NCBI GenBank assembly: GCA_037447655.1
Contig: JBBHKE010000861.1
Location: 32,729 to 96,728, forward strand
Reading direction: 5' to 3'
Source: Zygnema cylindricum
Taxonomy: Eukaryota; Streptophyta; Zygnematophyceae; Zygnematales; Zygnemataceae
Length of the DNA stretch: 64,000 bases
This document shows, one piece after another, positions 21,450-34,062 of this stretch. Made by a program: the position numbers and the translations under genes. The notes below the pieces were generated by a model. That model was given only the letters and a program-made list of their open reading frames with translations, searched no databases and was not told the DNA's origin. Each line of letters starts with the position of its first letter. The stretch's first letter is position 1.

Positions 21450-21545
21450 CCAGTTGGATGACTTCCGATGATGAACTCCAGCTGTCGCGTTTTGACGCAT
21501 GTAACTGCAGAAATTGTCCGCCGCTACACTCCAAAATGGCTTTAA
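21450..21545. repeat. Block shared with 35600-35660
   Basis: The motifs 'cagctgtcgcgttttgacgc', 'ataactgc', 'ttgtccgccgctacactcca' recur at about 35601-35660 with few differences. It lies upstream of the zf-HIT gene; the other copy is inside the inverted-repeat element at 35162-35780, so this is probably a dispersed transposon remnant. Confidence 0.65.
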
Positions 21546-21799
21546 ATCGACGGCTCAAACCGCATCGAACGGACTTTCTGTTTGTTTATCGAATTTAATG
21601 GTACGGATCATACGGATTACTTTATATTTTTTATCGTTTGAGTTTTAGTTTGAAAAGCGCAATCGTATCTTAAAGTGAATCGTAATAAAAATAGTGAAAC
21701 ACTTCCGTATTCTCAATTCTTTTTTTCTTTATGAGACTCTTTGGAGATATTCTCTCTCTTTCGAGATGTACTCTTTACTTTAAAGTTTCAATTTTGTTT

Positions 21800-22078
21800 C
21801 CCAAACTGAAACTGAAACTGAAACTGCAGCTGGAACTGTAACTGAATCCTGCAGCTAGAACTGAAGCTGAAACTGCTGTTGGAACTGAAACTGAATCCTG
21901 CAGTTGGAACTGAAATTGCAGCCGGAACTGAAACTGAAACTGCAACTGGAACTGAAACTGCAACTGATACTGAAACTGCAACTGAAACTGAAACTGCAGC
22001 TAGGAACTGAAACTGCAGCTAGGAACTGAAACTGCAGCTAGGAACTGAAACTGGAGCTGGAACTGAAACTGAAAGGAA
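21800..22078. repeat. GAAACT/GCAGCTAGGAACT hexamer-based array in BCD1 leader
   Basis: About 45 hexamers of the ctgaaa/ctgcag/ctggaa type end 10 bp before the BCD1 ATG. The last units are perfect 18-mers (GCAGCTAGGAACTGAAACT). The array probably lies in the 5'UTR or core promoter of the gene. Confidence 0.9.
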
Positions 22079-22088
22079 TTTTGGAGCC

Positions 22089-25000
22089 ATGGGGTCTCCT
22101 TCACAAGATAACGCCTTTCCAAAAGATTCTGTTCAGTCCATTTTAAACAAAAAGAAGGAAAAATCTTTCGATTCTCGAGCCGCAGAAGATAGTCTCTCCC
22201 TTTGTTGTGAATGTACGGAAAATAAATGGAAGTACAAGTGTCCGGGATGTGGTACGAAGACTTGTTCCTTAGAGTGTGTCAAGAGTCACAAAAAGACAAA
22301 GAACTGTACGGGAAAGAGAGACAGAACTTCTTTTCTGCCACTCGCCAGCTTTACAGACCAACAGCTTGTATCAGGTAAAGTTTTTCGTATCTTTTTTTAA
22401 GGGGTTGTTTTGTTTTTAGGGTTTTGCACAGGAGAATTAAGCAATTTATAGGATAAGGGCAATTAAACAAAGGAGGAGATTTATCGCCAGAAGAATTAAA
22501 CGGCAGAGGATTAAACAGGGGAGGTTTAAACAGAGGATTAAACAGGGGAGGTTTAAACCCAAGAGAATTAAACGGAGAAGATTTAATCCCCGGAGAATTT
22601 TATAAATAGGATAATTAAACGGAGAGACATAAAGCACAGGAGACCTTTCTTAAAAGTTAAACATGAAGTTTTGGTGTTTTTGTTTTTAGGGCTTTGCACG
22701 TGTTATTTTTAGATAAGTGCATTTAAACAGAGCATATTTAATCCCAGGAGAATTCAACAGAAGATATTTAAAACCAGGAGAGCTGAACAGGGGAGTCAGA
22801 TATTAATATTTTTTTCCAATTATGGGATTATGAAAGTGAAGTGGCAAATTGAGGTAAGAGGTTAAAAGAAGGGAAGGAGAAGGGAGGAGAGGGGGGAGAG
22901 AGGGAGGGAGAGGGGGGGGGGGGGAGGTAATAGAAGACTGAAAGTCATTAGTTTAGTTTTTATGGTAAAAAAAAAAAATCTTGCCTTCTGTGTTAGCCAT
23001 TAATCAATTTATTCTGGTAATTTTTTCTCTTGCCTTTGGTGTACCCTCTCCCTCTCCTCCCTCGCCCTCTCCCTCTTCCCCTCCCTCATCCTCTCCCTCT
23101 TCCTCTCCCTCTCTATTTGTTTATTTATTTATTCAATCAATTTTTTTAAATGTAGGATGCAATTTGTTCAAAACATTTGAGGTAAGAGGATGAATTTGAG
23201 TCGTCTGCTATTATCTTTTTTTTTTTTCTCTCTTTTTTTTTTTTTTTTTTTCTTTTTTTTTTCCCAGAGGTTTATGCCTTAAATTACAAACGAAAAAAGC
23301 CCACAAAATAATCAAAACTAAAAAAAAAGTGGTGCGTTTTTGATTTTAATCTGATTCAGCATTATGTTTTTTTAACTCAACTAACAGAAAACTTTTGATG
23401 TTGATTTTGTTAACATGTTTGTTTTCTTTGACATCGAAAATTTCTTTTTGAAGTGGATTTCAAATGACAAAAGTAATCTTTTTTTATTCCTTACGTGTTC
23501 GACTCTTGAATCTCTTTTCGACTCTTAAAACGCAAAAAAAAAAAACAAAAAAGATAACTTTCCCTCTCAAAAAAAAAGGAAAAAAAAGAAAAAGAACTTT
23601 GAAGATTACTTTTCTTCTTTTCTCTCTCTTTTCTTTTTTTTCTTTTTTTTCTCTCTTTTTTTCTCTTAAAACTCTCTTGACCTCTTCAAACTCTTTTCAA
23701 CTTTTTAAAATCTCTTGTCAACTTTTACAATTCTTTTCAACTCTTAAAACTCTTTGTGACTCTTAAAACTCCTTTTACTCTTTTTGACTCTTAAAACTCT
23801 TCTTTTTTCTTTTTACAGATTACCACTTTTTAGAAGAAGCTCTGAGGGAGCGAGATTCAGCGAAAAAATTAAGAACACCTCTCGGATCACCTTTTCGTTA
23901 TAAACTTCCTCCACCAATGACTGCTCTCCGTAACCAGGCACAAAATAGAGGGACAACTCTTCTCTATCTTGCCAAAGGAATGACTCGGAGACTCGAAAAC
24001 TCAAGTGAGTATCACAAAAGGTAATCGAAAAGACAATCATTTTACACATTTTAATCATTTTACACATAAAAGCAACAAAAGTGGATAGGGGAAAGGAAAA
24101 TCGAGCGAGTATCATAATAGATATTTTTATGAAAGGTAACTGAAAAATCAATCATTTTACTCATAAAAGTCACCAAAGTCGTTAGGGAAAAAAAAATCAA
24201 GCGAGTATTATAAAAGGTGATTGAAAAGACAACCATTTTAAGTCACAAAAGTAGATAGGGGAAAGAAAAAATGAGCGAGTATCAGAAAAGCTAACTGGAA
24301 AATCAATCATATTACTTTAAGTTACAAAAGTGGTAAGCGGAAAAGTAAATCGAGCGCGTATCAGAAAAGGTAATTGAAAAAGCATTCATTTTACACATAA
24401 AAGTCACAAAAGTGAATAGGGAAAAAGAAAACACAAGCGAGCATTATAAAAGGTAACTGAAAAAACAATCATTTTACACATAAAGTCATAAAAGTGGATT
24501 GAGAAAAAAGACTCCCTTTAAGGCTCTCTTTAATGGCCAAACATTGCCGTAAACATTCTTGATCTCTTAACCGGAACCATTTTCTTTTTCTGCCCCTATC
24601 CTATTTGGTCGGAGACTTTTACTGGCTTCTCTTCTCTCTTATTCTTTTCTCCCTCTCCCTTCTCCTCTCCCTCTCCGTTTTCTTCTCTTATTATTCGCGT
24701 CTCTCCCTTTTCTCTCTTCTCTTCTCTCTCTTTCCTCTCTTCTCTCTCTTTCCTCTCTTCTCTCTCTTTTCTCTCTTCTCCCTTTTCGCTCTTCTCATCC
24801 CTTTTTCCACTTACTTGTATCTTCTCTTCTCAGGCGTCGCTGTATTTTTTGGAGAGTGGAGTGGCAGTTACATTCTGGAAACTTAAAAATTGTAACAGGA
24901 AGGTACTTTTTCTTCATATCTTTAACTCTTATAAAGTTCATGTGTGAGGTTATATAAGTTATATATATATGTAAATTATAGGTGGAACGAGTGACTATTT

Positions 25001-26182
25001 AGGACGATTCAACTGGAAAAAGGACAAAATGTACGGCGATATTCCGCCCACTTGCACAATTTTTAATGAGGGAGGGGGAGGGGGGAGGGGGAGGGGGAGG
25101 GGGAGGGGGAGAGTCATTCAAGACCCTGCCAGTGTATCTATGTTCTCAGTTCTGTTTTACGTCTGTTTAAGTGCAGAATGGAGGAAAACGAAACACTCGG
25201 CAATGTTCTACAAAAGCAGTTGCTTGCTGAGCTGGCAAATGGAAGCCACGGGATTGGTCCGTACATAGAAGCCGGGATCGGGCAGCTCCGATTATTTTTT
25301 AAAAAGGAACCTTCCCAGGTATGAATACATTTAGAGAGGTAGAGGGGAGGGAGAGGGGGAGGGGGAGAGGGAGAGGGAGGGAGAGGGGGACGGGGAAGGG
25401 GGGGGGGGGGGAGGGAGAGGGAGAGGGAGAGAGGGAGTTTACTGACTCTAATATTGAGTTTCCTCTTTTCCACCCCAATTCCACCATAGCTTGTAACAAT
25501 AGAAAACGACGTAAGTTGTTTAATAGAGGTCCAAACAAATGCATTTTAAATAGTTTACTTTTACTTCACCACTAAAATAACGCCATTTGTCTCATTCCCT
25601 AGAAAGGTTGTTTATGCTTTTTTAGTCCACCGTTTTGTCATAAATGCAAAAAAAAAATGTCATTTGTCTCTTTCCTTGAAAAATTTATGCACATTTTAAT
25701 CGGCTCTTTGATCACTTATGCAAACAAAAATGTTATTATTTGTCTCTTTCCGTGGAAACTTTTATGTACTATATTTTTTAATTGACTTCTTTTTCCTTTG
25801 TTAAATATAGGCGAATAAAACGGCTTATTATGAGTTCCGGGCATTGGAAACCCTAAAATCTCAATTGACCAATATGGTTGTAATAGAGTTTCCAATTATT
25901 CACGTGGCACTTCCTAATGAGCTAAAATTATTTCCCATATGTGAACGAGAGGTTCCTTTACAAGAATCTCCTCCGAAATTAGGGGGGGAGGGAGAAGTAG
26001 AGGGAGAAGTAGAGGGAAAAGTAGATGGAGAGGTTAAGGTAGAGGGAGAGGGAGAGAAACTTGTGAAGGTGGAAAGTTCCGTAAAAATGGAAAATTCGAA
26101 TAGTAAAAGTATTTTAGAAAAAGATGTGGAGGGGAAATGGTTTCGCGAGGAACAAATTGAAGATCCTAGTAGTAATCCGTAA
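22089..26182 (+). CDS. BCD1: zf-HIT box C/D snoRNP assembly factor (BCD1/ZNHIT6-like), 5 exons
   Basis: BCD1 acts in the nucleus in box C/D snoRNP assembly and is needed for snoRNA stability. Exons: 22089-22374, 23819-24004, 24982-about 25133, about 25172-25318 and 25811-26182; about 380 aa. Exon 1 carries the HIT zinc finger (LCCECTENKWKYKCPGCGTK, then CSLECVKSHKKTKNC) and GKRDRTSFLPL. Exon 2 has DYHFLEEALRERD, then TTLLYLAKGMTRRLENS. Exon 3 (GRFNWKKDKMYGDIPP) ends in a coding GGGGGA run giving Gly/Arg. Exon 4 has MEENETLGNVLQKQL and GIGQLRLFFKKE. Exon 5 has VVIEFPIIHVALP and an acidic EGEVEGEVEGK tail. The joint between exons 3 and 4 is the weak point: the best fit needs a 38-nt intron (25134-25171); an acceptor at 25176 is the alternative. 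Intron 2 holds five decoy copies of its own donor. Confidence 0.9.
24005..24500 (+). repeat. Tandem donor-site repeats in BCD1 intron 2
   Basis: The true junction (ctcaa|gtgagtatcacaaaa, then ggtaatcgaaaagacaatca and ttttacacataaaag) recurs as five units starting near 24101, 24197, 24271, 24350 and 24432, spaced about 75-96 bp. Each unit reads gcgag(t/c)at, or gcgcgtat, where the real donor reads gtgagtat. Confidence 0.9.
25575..25810 (+). repeat. Tandem repeats at BCD1 intron 4 acceptor
   Basis: Three units of roughly 75 bp share 'catttgtctctttcc', 'tttatgcac/tttatgtac' and 'tttgatcacttatgcaaa'. The last unit runs into the true acceptor (ttaaatatag|GCG at 25810/25811). Confidence 0.7.
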
Positions 26183-26355
26183 AAGTTGTAAAAGCTTGCA
26201 ATAATTTTAGTAATAATTTGTTTTCCATAAATTGTGTAATAAGGTTTTTTTTCCAACTTGCAATAAAAGTACAACGCCTATCCCTGTTATAGTTGATAAC
26301 ACTTCGTGTGCCATTTTTTTGGGCCAAAAAAATGAATTGTGTAAAAGTGTTAATA

Positions 26356-26530
26356 ACAACCGCCAATCGTCACTAGCGTTAAGGATTTATGTGTTCCTCC
26401 CTCCCTCCTTCCCTCCCTCTCTCATGCGAAATTATAACATACAATACTAATTCCGTGCAAAGAGACGTGGGAGATTATAGTTCTAATTTCTCATCTACAC
26501 TAATAATTCCTTTACTAAAAATGGGCGGTG
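26356..26530. mobile_element. MITE, family B-like, eroded left tip
   Basis: Left AACCGCCAATCGTCACTAGCG, right ATGGGCGGTG followed by TA. The inner segment 'aatactaattccgtgcaaag, agacgtgggagattatag' matches the copy at 31889-32071. A CCCT tract is inserted near the left end. Confidence 0.7.
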
Positions 26531-26808
26531 TAATACGATTTCAAATGGTTTTACGGAAAAGGATGTACTTTTTTTTCCAAGATTATTTGGAAATGTCATA
26601 ATAGAAATAATAATAAAAGGAAAAAAAAGAAAAGGAAAAAATAGCAAATGTTATTTTGAGGTTTTTGTCTACTTATTTCATTTGATACCGACTTATTGCT
26701 ATTTTGGGCTTTCTTGTGGTTTCGTCAAATCGTCAATCGTGGACCAACTTTACTCCCTTTTATCGTCCCCTTTTTTATTGTCTCCTATTTTAATGTTTAC
26801 GCGTAAAT

Positions 26809-26811
<3 letters not shown>

Positions 26812-26859
<48 letters not shown>

Positions 26860-26862
26860 ATA
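26812..26862. repeat. (AT)n microsatellite
   Basis: About 25 TA dinucleotides with one break. Confidence 0.95.
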
Positions 26863-28589
26863 ATGATGAGATTTTGGAGTTACGGTACATTTTGGATTTT
26901 GTCTATTGCTAGAATTTGAGGTTGACCTTTGAGATTTTTGCGTAATACTTATGTCACTAGAAACATAAAGAAAGTGTTGTCCTCCAATAAAAAATTGGAA
27001 GAAAACTTTTCATCTTTTCATGTATCCTGTGTGTGTTTTTTCCGTTTCATTTTGGCTTAGCTTTTCTTTTGTTTCCATGTCATTACGGATTTAATTAAGC
27101 TTATTATATTTCTTAGTAGAGGTTTTTCTTACTTTTATCTTTGAAATGTTTGAAAGGAACATAATGTGTGTTTTCCTCGTATTGTACGTTATACTGAATA
27201 ATATACGAAAAAATAAGTGGCACGCAATTTCCTTGATTCTACGCGAAATTATACTTGGGAAAAAACATGAGAAAAAAAATTGCGCAGCTACATTACGTTC
27301 TAATGTACGAATGATGTACAAAATAATACTTGACTAGAAAACACTTAGGGTTTTTTAGTGTTTTTAAGTAGTGTTGCATACCGTACGTAATTCCATCCTT
27401 TATGTTTCGCTAAAAATAGTAAGGATTTTGCAATGTGACGTGATGTCCGATATCCGTCCATTCATGTCGTACCGCCGTACGGTGCGAATACTGGCACCAT
27501 ACACCATACTAAAAATTGCTAACCTAATTGCGGTTTGCAATACAATTTTTTAGTGCATATTTTTAAAATTTTAAAACGTATCCTTGATTTAACAGTTGGA
27601 GCGGCCAGATAGGCGATATCCAACGGTTTGTTTTGGTTTGGTTTGGAATCCCGGTCAGTAAAACGTTGTAGTTCGGTTCGGACCAAAACGGAGCCGAACC
27701 TAATTGAACTGATCGAATGGAACTGAACTGAACTAAATCTCAAATGGATTTATTGCTACTGTTGTGTATCGGTATATTTCCTATCGCGATAAATCCTATG
27801 CGATGTGTCGGCTATCAGTATTGGCAAGGGGGGCGATATATTGGTCCAGGATTATCGACGTTATATGGGGGGAATTTTCCTTTTCCAGCCCGTAGTACGG
27901 AAATACAAAAAGGGATACGAGACCGTACGCGGAACTGTACACACAGTACAAAATTGATATATCGCCTAAAGGTAGGTCAAAAAAGGTACATATTGGTTAT
28001 TGGTAAAAAGGGTATCGATACACAACATTATGACTATCGCTGTACAAATGTCACTGAGAGGGTAGCTTAGCTTACCGTACATACACCTAGATGTCCATCC
28101 CACCACATGGTCCGATTCGAATTGGTTCAGGCCCAATTCCCTCAGTTTGGCTCTGTTTGGTTCGTTTTCATTACATTTGGTTTTCTAGAGCTTGCGTGAA
28201 TGGTAGTAAGGCTGACACAACAGGCGTATCTTCAGGTAGCGAGCAGTTGGAGGATAATTATATTTTATTCAAAATGAAGATTTTGTTATCAAAACCGTGA
28301 TGGTTAAACCACCCAAATACAAACTTGATTGAAATGGAAAAAACTTCACTACCCTTAAAGGCTATTGTTGGAAAACCCAAAAGTACGAACAAGATCTACA
28401 AAAGCTAAGCAACGCTACGAGCAAAATATTAAAAGCAAGAAAAAAAAATACAAATACCACCAACCTACAAAAGCTCTGAAAACCGCAGTATACATGAACT
28501 CTAAAGAAAAAAATGGACCATCAACCCAAAACCTAAAACAAGCCCACAATAAATGCCGTAACGACAATTATATCGAGTTGCACCGGGTG
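26863..28589. other. BCD1 downstream intergenic region, no gene supported
   Basis: AT-rich, with short frames only. 27610-27740 and 28090-28190 contain similar (t)ttggtttgg/gttcggttcgg-type words suggesting an old repeat, but I cannot define its ends. 28300-28589 adjoins the 3' end of the LINE-like element on the minus strand. Confidence 0.35.
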
Positions 28590-31500
28590 GCACGGAGGAA
28601 AATCTCCCAGTCCCAGATCATCATTCATCATTTTGCTTTGTCGGATGAGGGGAGATGCTTTAGAACGTTGAAGAGTGACAAAGATACATTGGCGGTAAAA
28701 AGGTGACATGAGATTTAAGGAAGGGCTACCAGGTCCTATAACTTCAAAAGACCGCCGAGCGCAATCACATATGAAGTTGTCCAAGGAAGTGTCCAAGGTC
28801 CCAGATATATCCAAAGCAAATGGTATGAAGTTGTCAATTGGGTCTCGGTGAGGGTAATCACCTCTTTAAAGGTAGTCGCATCCCAAGACCGAACACCGAT
28901 ATGCAATGCCGCATGGATGGAAACATGTGATCCTGTAGTGTCGTTGAGACCTACATATCCAGTGTTCTCTCAACGCCTTGAAAAAACACAAGATCCATGT
29001 GAGGGTCGCGTACACCCCTATATTGAGAATGTGGCGAGAGGATATACACACCTCACATTTCACGGTGTATCCTAATTCACTACCCACAGAAGTGATTGCA
29101 TCTCGAACAATATCATATGTTGTTGTAAGCTCCCCACCCCGTGAACAACGGAGCAAATGGACGCCCTCATCGATAAGTTGGCCACAAAGTGAACGGGGCT
29201 TGCCCAAGAGAGAGGATTGCGGCAAGTCGAGACGTAAACGGAGTGCTAATAATAATTATTGAGAAGATAAGCGAAGTAAAGCGAAAATTAAAGTAGCAAC
29301 GAGCCAAGCCTCAACACTTGGTCCCAAACAAGAGCAAAGTCAAGCCTGCGCATCAATTGTAGGCAGCGCCTCAAAGAGGATCTTAAAGTTGGCGGCCCTA
29401 CTTTATCGGTGATATGATGTTCCATCCAAGAATGACAGTTGCTGGTGATAGGGAGAGAGAATAGAGGAGCTTCATCTTGGGCCTTAGTTGGTAAAAGCGA
29501 AAGAGTAGACGATAACGATTGCGAAAATGATAACAAGCCTTCGTCGAAGGTAGAGGCTACATGGGCTAAGATAGGATTGTCGTCCACCTCAAACTGCAAA
29601 CTAATGATAGATGTCGCCAAAGCCCAACTACCTAAGTAAGCGGCTGACGTTATGGTGGTTGTGCGGCGCAGACCAAGACTCCTCAAAAAAACTGGTAAGA
29701 CAAATTGTCGACGAGGGAGGAGCCTTTCTGGACGATCTTGTATACCTTGCCCAATAAGTTGGTGCAAAATCGCAAAGAGGCGATTATCAAAATACGAAAG
29801 TGAGGAAAAAAAAGAAATTATGGGAGGTAAAGTGCGCGCCAAGTACAAGGGTCGTTGGGCAAGACAATGAGTTAAGATAGCGAAAGCCACTTGGGAAAAG
29901 AGAAGCTTCGTGAGGTCCTCACAGTGGGAAAGGTCATCCAATAGGGCATAGTTAACAAACTGGTGAAAAAAATCAAGGGCGCCATTTGGGAACCTAACAT
30001 CTTCACACCTTCTCGAGGTGTACAAACACGGAAGCATGTAGGGAGAGGGAAATCTGGGGCAAAGCCGGTAGGTGACCATGCGACAAATTGTAAGACTTTG
30101 ACGGAAAGACTTACCTTGGAAAGTTCCTCCGAAAAATGGTGAAAGGCAAGAACAACTTGGCTCGGCAACCGATGATATGTGCGTCATCATCCACCGAAGA
30201 GAAGGGAACGAACAACTTGGAAAAGTGGTAGTCGATGCTCGCAAGGTCTTCAAGTGGGCAAGAGCAAACAAAGGGTCTCCCAAAAGGTCGCCTTAACAAG
30301 TAGGAGTAACTGAGTCCAAAGTGGTAACATCCGTAGTGGGCCACCGAGGGAATAACCGAGGGAGCTGGATGTGGAGAAAAAAGCGCGAACCAAAGGGAAA
30401 AGTTGGTTGACGAGAGGAGTGGCGTGTTGAAGATCACAAAATATGGCAGTGCGATCAATGGTGTTGAAAGCATTAGTAATGTCAAATTGGAGAACAACCC
30501 AATGTGGGTGTAGGTCTAGAATTGTGCATAAACCATGAACGATTGCCTGACAACCTCCCCGCATTGCGAGACCAAATTGACGTGGGGAAAAGTAATCATG
30601 GAAAGCCCCTTGCAGTTGTAAACAGATTGATCAAGCCACAAGAGGATACAAAATTTTCCCATAGGGATAGGACAAACACTACTTGCGGGTGTTGGAACGG
30701 CAACAAGGAGTGATGCTGCCAAAATGGGTACTATGGTGGGTGGCACATGTGCACATGTCCTCAAGCGAAGTGAGAAGCCACCTTAAAAAACAAATAAAAA
30801 CCTTATGATGGACTTTTTGGAGCAAAAATATCACGCAAATTTCCATATACCATTATAGAAGGTCCCCTCGGTCAAAAGGGGACCGCAACAAAGCTTTAAC
30901 GAATGTATCTTGGTCAAACTCAAAGGGGTCAACAATGTCATATGATTCGAAGAATGGTAAAATTTCATCAGGTGCGGCGGGTGAAGGGCTCAGAGGGCAA
31001 AAACAGTAGTTCAATCCGTAGCTGGTGATGGTACGAAAGGGCGTAGTACCCGAGCAGCCCGAGAGAGGGGTAAAAAGAGGCCCTCTTTGGGTATGTGAAG
31101 GAGCCAAAAAAGCATTTGGACACGCTCTCCCATGTTTTGCTAAACTGACGCCGACACCTTTAGGCTTCCCACAACCTGAACAAGGAACTCGAGAAGGTGC
31201 AGCACAAGATGAAGGGTTGATAATTGGAGGAGGATGAGGAACAAGGTTGATTGAAGGTTGAGAGGTAGGAGGAACTTGAGAGAGAGATGCAACAGGTGAG
31301 GTGGTGGGAGGGTTAATGGACGGAGGGGTTGGCAGGGGTATGGGAACCAAGGTGGGAGGGGTTAGAGGAGGAGGGGTTGAACATGTGAGCAATAGTGGTT
31401 GTTTAAAAGGAGAGTTTGGGGTAGGGGCCAAAAATAAATTGTTGTATGACTCTCGACGACGAGGGGACAATATCGTGGTGTAGATGTACTGAGGAGAGGG

Positions 31501-31641
31501 ATGAGGTGGGAGTGCGATAGTGGTCAACCGAGGAGGGAACATAAGAGGGTGAAACGACCCTGTGAAGGAGTGACACATTCGCAAGTGTGTGGGAAATGAT
31601 AGGGAAGGGGACCGTGACGCCCGCTGTTTTTGAGGGGCCAT
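28590..31641 (-). pseudogene. LINE-like non-LTR retroelement, decayed
   Basis: Minus-strand order: 31641-30853 is an open frame starting MAPQKQRASRSPS, rich in Pro/Ser, with a CSGCGKPKGVGVSLAKHGRAC C2HC finger (CPNAF follows). 30564-30250 has reverse-transcriptase block A (HWVVLQFDITNAFNTIDRT). Around 30300-30170 there is block B (GDPLFALAHLKTLRAS) and block C as VDDDAHIIG in a neighbouring frame. 30283-29288 is the thumb/connection region. 29225-28866 and 28814-28590 hold the C-terminal domain (DEGVHLLRCSRGGELTTTYD, CARRSFEVIGPGSPS). At least three frameshifts and several stops separate these blocks. C-terminal fragments of the same family lie at 6525-7085 and 55138-56129. Confidence 0.85.
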
Positions 31642-31888
31642 AGGGAGAGGTGAAAATGAAGATAATGAACCAAAATATGAACTAACTCGAGAACTTGGCT
31701 TGATTTCCTTAAAAACGATTGACGGATAATGGTCGTGCCAGACGCCGCAAAACCAAATACTTCAAGTGGAAACCGTACATCAAAAACCCCTATTTCGTTT
31801 TTTTTTTCTCTTCTTTTCTTTTGTTTTTGTGGGGATTAGGTTTTGTTTTTTTTCCAACCACATGTTGGTCTACGTGACATCGAAGCTA

Positions 31889-32071
31889 CACCGCTCATTG
31901 TTATTAGCGTTAATGCGAAATGATAATTAATAATACTAATTTTGTGCAAGGAGACGTGGAAGATTGTAGTCCACGCCCTTAAACAATGTTGTTAACTCTA
32001 TTTTGTGATTTTTGGCCATAAAAAGTCGCGACCAAATTTGTGATTATTAACACTAATAACGATGAGCGCTG
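31889..32071. mobile_element. MITE, family B-like
   Basis: TA-flanked tips CACCGCTCATTGTTATTAGCG and ACTAATAACGATGAGCGCTG. Its core (gtgcaaggagacgtggaag) matches 26356-26530. Confidence 0.8.
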
Positions 32072-32541
32072 TACTTTGGTGTGGTACACTCACCAGGCGT
32101 GGGAGCCACCGGCAATGCGAAAGACTAAAAAATCCCACGAAGATGTCCAAAAAATGATGGCGGTGGAGTACCAAGGAATAGGAAAATAATAGTATTTATG
32201 ACAAAATTTCACATGTATCAATGTTTTATAAGGGAAACTGTTGCCGATGCAGGGAAAACAACTATATCATCGGATATCTGTTTTAGCATAGACCTTTTAG
32301 CATACGACATACGATTGTACTTTTCAGACTTCTATTACAGTAGGAACGACATATAAACTATCGAGATATACCATCTTTTGATGTGAATATTTTGTAAAAA
32401 CATTTTCTTCGGTCAAACATTTTCCAAGAAAGTTCAAGATATGAGATATTTAATTATTTTCCTATCCAAAATGTTCGTCATGCTTAAAAACAAATTGTTT
32501 TTTATTTTATGGCATCGAAGGGAACCCTAAAGTAGAAACTA

Positions 32542-32755
32542 CACCGTGAATCACTATTAGTGTTAATATTTTTTTCGTCTCTCAATTTTTTTTTCTCCAT
32601 ATACACATCGGATTGTGGATCTGACGGTTGCGATAGAAAGTTAAGATTCTCAGCTTCCGATTGGCGGTCTCAAATTTAAAATCGGACTTGTGTGTACGGC
32701 GAAATTACGTATTAAATGGCGAAAAAATTATTAATACTAATAGCGATACGCGGTG
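32542..32755. mobile_element. MITE, family A
   Basis: TA-flanked CACCGTGAATCACTATTAG and CTAATAGCGATACGCGGTG, with the core gacggttgcgatagaaagtt and gattctcagcttccgattgg. Confidence 0.85.
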
Positions 32756-33803
32756 TACTGTATCGACAGAGGGGAAGCTGATTATTAACGGATTTTTTTT
32801 TTTGCAGAGACCTTTTTACAATACGACAAACAAATTCGTGCAATATTTCTGCAATCTTATTACAAAAGTGGGGAAACGTAGTAAAAAAAATACAGATTGC
32901 ACGCAATTGTAGAAAAATTTCTCGCCAATTGGAACAAGTTTCAAAATATTTACCGAACCAAATTTTTTGTCGCGTTGTTCAAAACATTTGTTTTTTTTTT
33001 CGTACGGCATTTAATTGGAATTCTAAAATAGAAAATTCGATATATGTTTCCACCAAAGTATAGGTAAGGTGCAGTACTATAATGCCTCAATGTTTGGTTG
33101 ACATAATAAGGGTGTGGTTACATCAGACAAAAAGTGAGGATTACTTAGGTCATGGTTACATCATACGAAAAGTGAGGTATATTACATAATTTTGTACTTG
33201 GCCGTACCATGCCGTACTATCTCATCGTGAATTTCTGGAAAAGAACATTACAGAAAATTGTTGGTTTGAAGCAATTCCAGGCATGAATTTACCCTCGGAA
33301 GCACCACAGACTACCCCAAAAACACCCTATTGGAAACCACTCAGAATTCTACAGAATTACCAAATAAATCTGAAACTTCATAAACAGATAGTTTCTATGC
33401 CATTCAGTATTCCCACAAATTTTCATAAAAATATACCCAACATAATTATCACACCACCTAGTCAAAGTTGCATAAAAACAGCCTGCCAGAATTTTGATAA
33501 ATCTGACCAACTTCACAACGAAGCCCCAAGAAAATCAGAAAAACAATAGGTCTGCAGATTTTCCACAATATTTTCAATAAAAGGAAGAACACACATGCAA
33601 AATTTCAGATAATTCTGCAAATAGAACTGAGAGCAATTCTCAGATGAAATTCCCAAAAAGGAGCAGAAACAGTTTCTGTCCAAAAAGTTCCTAAGTCCAA
33701 AAATGACGAAGTCCTACATATACAAAGTGAACCTACAGCAGATCTACACCGTACCACAACTACCGTGGTGTGTCAGTACACTAAAAATTAATCAAACTAA
33801 ACC
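32756..33803. other. Unassigned region upstream of the Ty3/gypsy remnant
   Basis: No domain recognised. A short direct repeat (gtggttacatca(g/t)ac, aaaagtgagg) occurs at 33115-33177. 33280-33550 is an A/C-rich open frame (MNLPSEAPQTTPKT...) that may be part of a decayed element. I cannot place it. Confidence 0.3.
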
Positions 33804-34019
33804 CCGCCATCTACCGTACCGGAAATTGCACCTGAGGAGGGAGATGAACAACTACGGTGGTGGGTTACGCGACGACGTATTGTAGCGGCTGATCGCCGCA
33901 TCGTGCTTTTGGTGGCGAGATATGAGGAACCCTATAACCAATTCGACATTCTACGTGCGGAATTCGAGGAGTACCGACAAGAAACTTACGAGATACTCCA
34001 TCAACTCCAGTCTCCCTAA
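33804..34019 (+). pseudogene. C-terminal end of a Ty3/gypsy-type polyprotein
   Basis: A 71-codon open frame (EEGDEQLRWWVTRRR, ADRRIVLLVARYEEPY, EEYRQETYEILHQL) ends in TAA 43 bp before an LTR. The charged, Trp-containing tail directly before a purine-rich tract (gtgggaggcaa at 34052-34062) is the arrangement expected at the end of pol. The rest of the element is missing, so assignment to gypsy rather than another LTR class is an inference. Confidence 0.55.
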
Positions 34020-34062
34020 GGAAGTAGTTTCAGCGGGACGCCGAAACCTTAGTGGGAGGCAA

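Noticed and set aside
27744-28070. 108-codon open frame with a hydrophobic start
   Set aside because: The sequence is made of recurring gata/gtacgg words and lacks a domain; probably a decayed repeat.
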